A stretch of DNA of 13,318 nucleotides from positions 1 through 13,318 of the forward strand of contig JAPTWQ010000139.1 of NCBI GenBank assembly GCA_028064945.1, in the 5' to 3' direction. Under the pieces are notes generated by a model. That model was given only the letters and a program-made list of their open reading frames with translations, ran no database searches and had not been told where the DNA came from. Made by a program: the position numbers and the translations under genes. The stretch is from Nitrospiraceae bacterium. GTDB taxonomy: Bacteria; Nitrospirota_A; Leptospirillia; Leptospirillales; Leptospirillaceae. Of the stretch, positions 8,675-13,318 are shown one piece after another (the first letter of the stretch is position 1; the number at the start of each line of letters is the position of its first letter).

Positions 8675-9645
8675 ACGGACAACCCTTCGCGTGAACGGGG
8701 ATCCAGAAAATACAACAGTGCATCCGCGAGGATGTTTCCGGAAAGAAGCATGAGAGAACCCGCCAGAATACCGCCCATCACCAGATACAGATCTTCCGTC
8801 ATCACAGCATGGAGCATCAGTCTTCCCATCCCCGGCCAGGCATAGACCATTTCCACAAACGCTGCGCCCGACAAGAGTCCCCCCAGTTCCATACCAAAAA
8901 CGGTGATGAGGGGATTCAGGGCATTTCGGAAGAGATAGCGAACCCGGAGGATCCTGACGGACAAGCCGCGCGCCCGCGCAGCCGCAAAGTACGGTTTGCT
9001 CCGAACTTCCAGGACGGAAGAGCGCATCAACCTGTAGAGGACGCCAAAACTGCCGAGAGCGAGAGTCATGGCTGGAAGAGTCAGGTGGAGAAGAAGATCG
9101 CCCAACCCGGACAATCCCCCCGACGAGGAGGATGCCTCACTGTGCGCCCCTCCTATGGGAAACCATCCGGTCGCACCTGCCAGGAGAACTCCGAGAAGTG
9201 CCAGAAAAAAAGAGGGAATGGAAATGGAAAGATAAGAAAAGGATGTCAGTGTTTTGTCCAGCCAGCCGTCCGGCCTTGAAGCCCCATAGACAGCAAAGGG
9301 GAGCGCCATGCCCCAGGAGAGAATGACGGCGCTGACCGTGAGAAGAAGGGTCAGGGGGATGCGGGAAGCCAGGAGCTGGACCACCGGCAGGTGGTAGGAA
9401 AACGAATATCCGAGATTTCCATGGAAAACCGCCACCACCCAGTCAAAGAACTGGACATAAAAGGGCTTGTCCAGCCCGTAAAGCGCTTTCAGCTGACGAA
9501 TGATGGCCGGCGAAACCTGGGGATTCATTGCCATCTGGGAGAGAAAGTTTCCCGGAGCCAGATGAATCAGGAGAAAGGAAAGGAAAAGGATTCCGGAGAG
9601 AACCAGCAGAAAATGGAGAAAGCGTATGAGGACAATCCGGATCAT
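8671..9645 (-). CDS. Peptide-type ABC transporter permease, DppB/OppB family
   Basis: This is the partner inner-membrane permease of 324 residues. The N-terminal helix (about 8-28) is followed by the DppB-type segment LAPGNFLSQ and LYGLDKPFYVQFFDWV, then GNLGYSF. The ATPase-docking EAA-type loop is at about 219-244 (YFAAARARGLSVRILRVRYL), and YAWPGMGRL (about 268-276) is characteristic. A Ser/Gly-rich stretch, SEASSSSGGLSGLG, at 169-182 lies in a periplasmic loop and looks flexible. The gene overlaps the binding-protein gene upstream and the second permease downstream by 4 nt each, so all three are translated together. Confidence 0.94.
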   Translation of the reverse strand: MIRIVLIRFLHFLLVLSGILFLSFLLIHLAPGNFLSQMAMNPQVSPAIIRQLKALYGLDKPFYVQFFDWVVAVFHGNLGYSFSYHLPVVQLLASRIPLTLLLTVSAVILSWGMALPFAVYGASRPDGWLDKTLTSFSYLSISIPSFFLALLGVLLAGATGWFPIGGAHSEASSSSGGLSGLGDLLLHLTLPAMTLALGSFGVLYRLMRSSVLEVRSKPYFAAARARGLSVRILRVRYLFRNALNPLITVFGMELGGLLSGAAFVEMVYAWPGMGRLMLHAVMTEDLYLVMGGILAGSLMLLSGNILADALLYFLDPRSREGLSV

Positions 9646-11378
9646 GTCGGCGACAGGACTCCCTGCTGATAAACCTGTGTGATGTGCGGAACGACTCCTC
9701 CCAGCGGAGAGGGGCGAATCCCCCCGAGAGTCTTTCGAACGGCCGTAATCTCATCCGGGGTCACGAGATCGACCAGTGGCAACTCATGATGGGCGATTTC
9801 CTGCCATTCGTCATAGATCTTCTTCCGGACTTTCGGATCAAGTGTGGTGTCACCCTGATCAAAGAGCGCGTCCACCTTGGCTTCCCAGGTCTGGTCAGGC
9901 TTTTTCTCCCGGGGATTCCAGAGGTGCAGAAAACCGGAAGACTTCCAGACAGAAGAGTCGCCATGGGGATCGACGACCCCGGTGAGACCAAAAAGAAGCA
10001 TTTCCCACCGGTAGCTTGTCATGACCATGGTTGCCAGCATATTGAACTGCAAAGGGACGATCCGCATCTTGATGCCGACATCTTTCAGGTTTGCCTGAAC
10101 AATCTGGGCCATCTGAATCCGTTCAAGGCTTTCCGTATTTGTCAGAAGAACGACCAACACCCGATGGCCCTGATCGTCATACAGTCGATCGCGGACATAA
10201 TGAAAACCACCGCGCAGAAAACACTCTCTTGCCTTCTTTAAATCATAAGCAAAAGGGTGCAGCCTCTCATCAAAAAATGCCTTGACCGCGGGCGGCACCG
10301 GACCCGGTATCGGTTGTCCCATTCCGCTTAATACAATATTAATCATGGCCTGTCTGTCGATGGAAAGAGCAATTCCCTTGCGAAACAGACGATTTCGGAA
10401 CCAGCGGATCTTCCAGGGGGGAAGGGGAGCCCGGGGATTCTCATTGAACGTCACGAATGACTCCGAGAGAGAAGGACCCCGAACCATGAGATCAAACGCA
10501 TCTTCTTTCTGGACAGGCTTCAGGACAGCCATCTGCTGGGGAGAGACCCCATACAGATCCGTTTTTCCCGTCATGAACCGGATCAGGGAACTCGTGTCGT
10601 TTGGGACGATGCGCAATACCAGTCGGGACAGACAAGGCATCGGACAGCCGGGAGAAGGCCTCAGACCAACAGGAGGGCGATAGCGGGAGTTGGCTTTCAA
10701 AACGATCAGTTGGCCCGGGAGGTATTTTTCCAGCACAAACGGTCCCGTTCCAACGATATGAGATGGTTTTTCCCTCACGGACCACGCCTGATTGAAGAGA
10801 CCCCGGTCAACCCAAGGCTCCAGGATGTGGCGCGGGAGGATCTCCACACCCATCGTTTCCAGAAGGGGCGCAAAAGGCTTGACGGTTTTAACAATCACCG
10901 TCAGACGGCCTTTCCGTTTGACCGAAAAGGGTTTTCCCCCGACCATCAGTTCGGAACGGACTGCCGTTGCGACGGCGGGATTGTAATAAATACGACGGAA
11001 TGTAAACGTGACATCCCGGGCATCCAGGGGAACCCCGTCGGACCACTGGAGACCGTCCTGAAGATGAAAGACAACCGTTCGTCCTCCATCGCTGACCGTC
11101 CAGCCTTTTGCCAGATCCGGCTTGATTTCGCCGGTCACTGGAGATTCCCGGGTGAGGCCCCGGAACAAATACCCCAGGATCTGGGTACTGGTTGTTTCTG
11201 TCGCCAATGCCGGATTGAATGTCTTCGGGTCCGAAACGACATCCATCACGAGCTTCCCCCCGGCGAAGGGAGAACGGGGAAGAACCGCCCACGGCTTATG
11301 ATTTGAGTTCTGGCAACCCGCCGACACCAGACAGACCAGGAGCAACGTCAGGAACGGGACAGGCGAACGGCCTTTCAC
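9642..11378 (-). CDS. Peptide-type ABC transporter substrate-binding lipoprotein
   Basis: This is an SBP_bac_5-type (DppA/OppA) solute-binding protein of 578 residues. From GTG 11378 it begins with a lipoprotein signal peptide: a short basic start, then FLTLLLVCLV and the lipobox VSAGC with the lipidated C22. Family hallmarks follow in order: SDPKTFNPA near 50, GLQWSDGVPLDARDVTFTF near 109-127, VGTGPFVLEKYLPGQ at 209-223, and RKGIALSIDRQAMINIVLSG in the second lobe. The GTG sits 2 bp after the secG stop, with no clear Shine-Dalgarno sequence, so coupling is likely. The reading frame is open further upstream through secG, but the signal peptide fixes the start. The ligand (peptide, nickel, sugar or other) cannot be told. 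Confidence 0.93.
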   Translation of the reverse strand: MKGRSPVPFLTLLLVCLVSAGCQNSNHKPWAVLPRSPFAGGKLVMDVVSDPKTFNPALATETTSTQILGYLFRGLTRESPVTGEIKPDLAKGWTVSDGGRTVVFHLQDGLQWSDGVPLDARDVTFTFRRIYYNPAVATAVRSELMVGGKPFSVKRKGRLTVIVKTVKPFAPLLETMGVEILPRHILEPWVDRGLFNQAWSVREKPSHIVGTGPFVLEKYLPGQLIVLKANSRYRPPVGLRPSPGCPMPCLSRLVLRIVPNDTSSLIRFMTGKTDLYGVSPQQMAVLKPVQKEDAFDLMVRGPSLSESFVTFNENPRAPLPPWKIRWFRNRLFRKGIALSIDRQAMINIVLSGMGQPIPGPVPPAVKAFFDERLHPFAYDLKKARECFLRGGFHYVRDRLYDDQGHRVLVVLLTNTESLERIQMAQIVQANLKDVGIKMRIVPLQFNMLATMVMTSYRWEMLLFGLTGVVDPHGDSSVWKSSGFLHLWNPREKKPDQTWEAKVDALFDQGDTTLDPKVRKKIYDEWQEIAHHELPLVDLVTPDEITAVRKTLGGIRPSPLGGVVPHITQVYQQGVLSPT

Positions 11379-11380
11379 GT

Positions 11381-11686
11381 TCAGGGGGTCTTTGTTTTTG
11401 GCGCAGGCGCTGAAGGCAGGGATTTCAGGGGAGAATTCAGAAGAAGGGACGGTCCGACCGGACTTTGCCGGATCAGGGACAGGGAGAGGGATGTCACCAT
11501 GAACAGTGTCGCAAGGACGACCGTCACCTTGCTTAAAAACGAGGATGCCCCGCGTGCGCCAAAGAGGGACTGACTGGAACCGCCAATCATCACTCCGGTT
11601 TCCGCACCTTTTCCGGACTGGAGAAGGACAGCGACCACGATCAGAACACAAGTCAGAACATGAACGACGGTAATCAGCGTTGTCAT
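11381..11686 (-). CDS. secG: Preprotein translocase subunit SecG
   Basis: This is a small inner-membrane subunit of the SecYEG export channel. It has 101 residues with two membrane helices (about 4-23 and 52-71). They are separated by the conserved cytoplasmic loop VLLQSGKGAETG, GGSSQSLFGARGA. The C-terminal tail is Pro/Ala/Lys-rich (SAPAPKTKTP) and probably disordered. AAGGAG 10 nt before ATG 11686 is a good ribosome site. Its place right after tpiA and pgk is a common bacterial arrangement. The next gene encodes an exported lipoprotein that would itself use this channel. Confidence 0.97.
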   Translation of the reverse strand: MTTLITVVHVLTCVLIVVAVLLQSGKGAETGVMIGGSSQSLFGARGASSFLSKVTVVLATLFMVTSLSLSLIRQSPVGPSLLLNSPLKSLPSAPAPKTKTP

Positions 11687-11737
11687 GAAAGATTTACTCC
11701 TTCTTTTCGATAAAAACCGGCCTCAAGAAGACCCCTG

Positions 11738-12496
11738 TCAGGACAATGCCCTGAGAGAATCCACAAATGTCTCCGGGTCCAGCCATGCACTTCCCACCAG
11801 CAAACCGGACAAGTTCTCCAGTGCTGCGAGAGAAGAAATATTTTCGAGGTTCACCGACCCCCCATACAGGATGCATGGCGGAACGGGCCAGGAAAACCCT
11901 TCCAGAACCGCCGATATCACCTCCTCAATATCCGAACAGGAGGCGTTTTTCCCCGAACCGATCGCCCATACTGGCTCATAGGCCAGGTAAAGCGGGATAT
12001 TTCCATTCTCACGAAAGGCTTTTGTCACCACCTCAACAATGGGTGCCACCTGATTGCGCAGGACCCGCAAGGTCTCTCCGGCATCCCGCTCTTCCCGGGA
12101 CTCACCGAAACAAACAAGCGGTATTGCTCCCGCCTGGAGACAAAGACTGGTTTTTCTTGCGACATCGGCGTCCGTCTCCCGAAAATACCTTCTTCGCTCC
12201 GAATGGCCGAGGATTGATCCGACCGCACCGACATCCAGAATATTCCGGACGGACACTTCCCCGGTGAATGCACCTTCACTCCGGCTTGATACGTCCTGTG
12301 CAAAGATTTTGACAGGAAGACCCCGCTTATGAACTTCCCTGGAGAGATCCTGCAGATAGACATGGGTCGGGGCAATGGCAATCTGATGCCGGGTGCCTGA
12401 CAGCATTGATGACAGGCGCTCCCTTTCAAGAGCGTCGAGATATGTCTCGATCCGGTCCCGGGTCATATTCATTTTCCAGTTTGCGACAAGAAACAT
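11738..12496 (-). CDS. tpiA: Triosephosphate isomerase
   Basis: This glycolytic enzyme interconverts dihydroxyacetone phosphate and glyceraldehyde 3-phosphate. It has 252 residues from the ATG at 12496. An upstream in-frame ATG at 12514 would add MAAGGR. The later start is preferred because family proteins begin a few residues before NWKMN, and GGGGGA lies just before it. Catalytic residues are present: N6 and K8 in NWKMN, H98 in ILGHSERR, and E174 in AYEPVWAIGSGK, which also opens flexible loop 6. The phosphate-binding YGGSV loop is intact. The loop-8 motif, usually GGASL, reads GSAWL (S236, W238), an uncommon form. It follows pgk by about 31 bp. Confidence 0.97.
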   Translation of the reverse strand: MFLVANWKMNMTRDRIETYLDALERERLSSMLSGTRHQIAIAPTHVYLQDLSREVHKRGLPVKIFAQDVSSRSEGAFTGEVSVRNILDVGAVGSILGHSERRRYFRETDADVARKTSLCLQAGAIPLVCFGESREERDAGETLRVLRNQVAPIVEVVTKAFRENGNIPLYLAYEPVWAIGSGKNASCSDIEEVISAVLEGFSWPVPPCILYGGSVNLENISSLAALENLSGLLVGSAWLDPETFVDSLRALS

Positions 12497-12527
12497 CCGT
12501 CCCCCGGCGGCCATCCGATATTTGTTC

Positions 12528-13318
12528 TCAGTGTTCGTTGTCAGGAATCGCTTTCAGACCCGGAAGCTCCTTTCCTTCCAGAAGTTCGAGTGCCGCTCCT
12601 CCTCCCGTCGAAATGAAGGTCATGTTGTCCGCTTCCCCGGCACGATAGACCGCGAGAGCCGTATCGCCTCCACCCACAACGGTCAGGGCATATGAATTTG
12701 CCACGGCATGCGCCATGGCAAACGTGCCCCTTGAATAGGCATCAATTTCAAAAACACCCATCGGACCATTCCACAGAATCGTCTTGGCGTTGTCCAGGAC
12801 TTCCGAAAACAGACGCACGGAGGCGGGACCAATATCGAGGCCCGTCCATCCCTTCGGAATTTCCTGATATGGAACAATCTTGGTCGGAGCGGCCGGGTCC
12901 CGGCTTTCCGCCACAATACAATCGACAGGAAGATACAGCTTAAATCCCCCCTTTCGGGACTTCTCCAGCATTTCAAGGGGAATATGAAGCAGATTGTCTT
13001 CCACCAGAGAATCCCCGATCTCGAAGCCCATTGCCTTATAAAAAGTAAAGGCCATTCCGCCACCGATGATGATCTTGTCGACTTTTTCCTGGAGATTTGC
13101 GATCACTCCCAGTTTGCCGGAGACTTTTCCTCCTCCAAGAACAGCGACAAAAGGACGTGTCGGGCTGGAGACAGCGCCTTGCAGATAATTGACTTCCTTT
13201 TTCATCAAAAAACCGATGGCCACCGTCTTGAGGAGAGAAGGCAGACCCACCACGGAAGCATGCGCCCTGTGAGCCGTTCCAAACGCATCGTTCACGTAGA
13301 CGTCACACAAAAGGGAGA
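12528..13318 (-). CDS. pgk: Phosphoglycerate kinase (5' end outside window)
   Basis: This glycolytic/gluconeogenic enzyme transfers phosphate between 1,3-bisphosphoglycerate and ADP. About 262 of the usual ~395 residues are visible; the N-terminal third lies beyond the right edge. The first complete segment, DVYVNDAFGTAHRAHAS, is the substrate-binding part of the N domain. The nucleotide-binding domain follows: AVLGGGKVSGKLGVI, IIGGGMAFTFYKAMG, ILWNGPMGVFE, VVGGGDTALAVY and the closing STGGGAALELLEGKELPG. The frame is open to the window end, so a TTG at 13310 is not the start. It leads the visible gene string with tpiA and secG. Confidence 0.98.
   Translation of the reverse strand, partial: SLLCDVYVNDAFGTAHRAHASVVGLPSLLKTVAIGFLMKKEVNYLQGAVSSPTRPFVAVLGGGKVSGKLGVIANLQEKVDKIIIGGGMAFTFYKAMGFEIGDSLVEDNLLHIPLEMLEKSRKGGFKLYLPVDCIVAESRDPAAPTKIVPYQEIPKGWTGLDIGPASVRLFSEVLDNAKTILWNGPMGVFEIDAYSRGTFAMAHAVANSYALTVVGGGDTALAVYRAGEADNMTFISTGGGAALELLEGKELPGLKAIPDNEH

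Noticed and set aside
11379..11651. Upstream in-frame extension of the binding-protein gene, 91 residues covering secG
   Set aside because: It overlaps secG completely, its sequence is not protein-like, and it would bury the clear lipoprotein signal peptide that starts at GTG 11378.
11687..11737. Gap between tpiA and secG examined for a promoter or terminator
   Set aside because: Only a ribosome binding site was recognisable. There was no acceptable -35/-10 pair and no stem with a T-run.

Overview
The window is a stretch of bacterial chromosome at moderate GC that carries housekeeping genes, nearly all on the minus strand. No mobile element, rRNA, tRNA or CRISPR array was found. The gene content (F-type ATP synthase with AtpZ, lipoprotein-anchored ABC uptake system, SecG) fits a Gram-negative, respiring bacterium. 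The protein sequences are reminiscent of Nitrospirota such as Leptospirillum, but that is an impression from reading and not a search result.

The right half (13318 down to 6870, minus strand) is one tightly packed gene string. It runs pgk (5' end outside the window), tpiA, secG, a peptide/oligopeptide-type substrate-binding lipoprotein, two DppB/DppC-type permeases, and a HAD-family phosphatase of the phosphoglycolate phosphatase type. The lipoprotein and permease genes are joined by 4-nt stop/start overlaps. No ABC ATPase is encoded here. Two central glycolytic enzymes, a preprotein translocase subunit and an importer core therefore appear to share a transcript.

The middle (6461-6955, plus strand) holds a single four-helix membrane protein of the DUF4149/TMEM205-like type. 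Its own promoter sits so close to the ATG that the mRNA is predicted to be leaderless or nearly so. Its 3' end overlaps the end of the HAD gene by 86 bp in convergent orientation, and a plausible intrinsic terminator lies inside the HAD gene on the antisense strand.

The left half (6098 down to 1, minus strand) is the ATP synthase operon atpZ-atpB-atpE-atpF-atpH-atpA-atpG-atpD. The last ~55 residues of beta, and any atpC, lie outside. The order is classical and all visible key residues are present. The c subunit lacks the known sodium ligands, so the enzyme should be proton-coupled.

The only long non-coding stretch, 6099-6460, is the divergent control region. It contains a strong sigma70-like promoter for the atp operon (TTGAAA-17 bp-TGTAAT). 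A 7-bp direct repeat with 10-bp period sits 1 bp upstream of the -35 box, a 9-bp inverted repeat brackets the -10 box, and a ~144-nt leader contains alternating C-run/G-run/C-run stems. These are the least explained elements of the window and suggest regulated ATP synthase expression. I see no evidence of a wholly new multigene system here.
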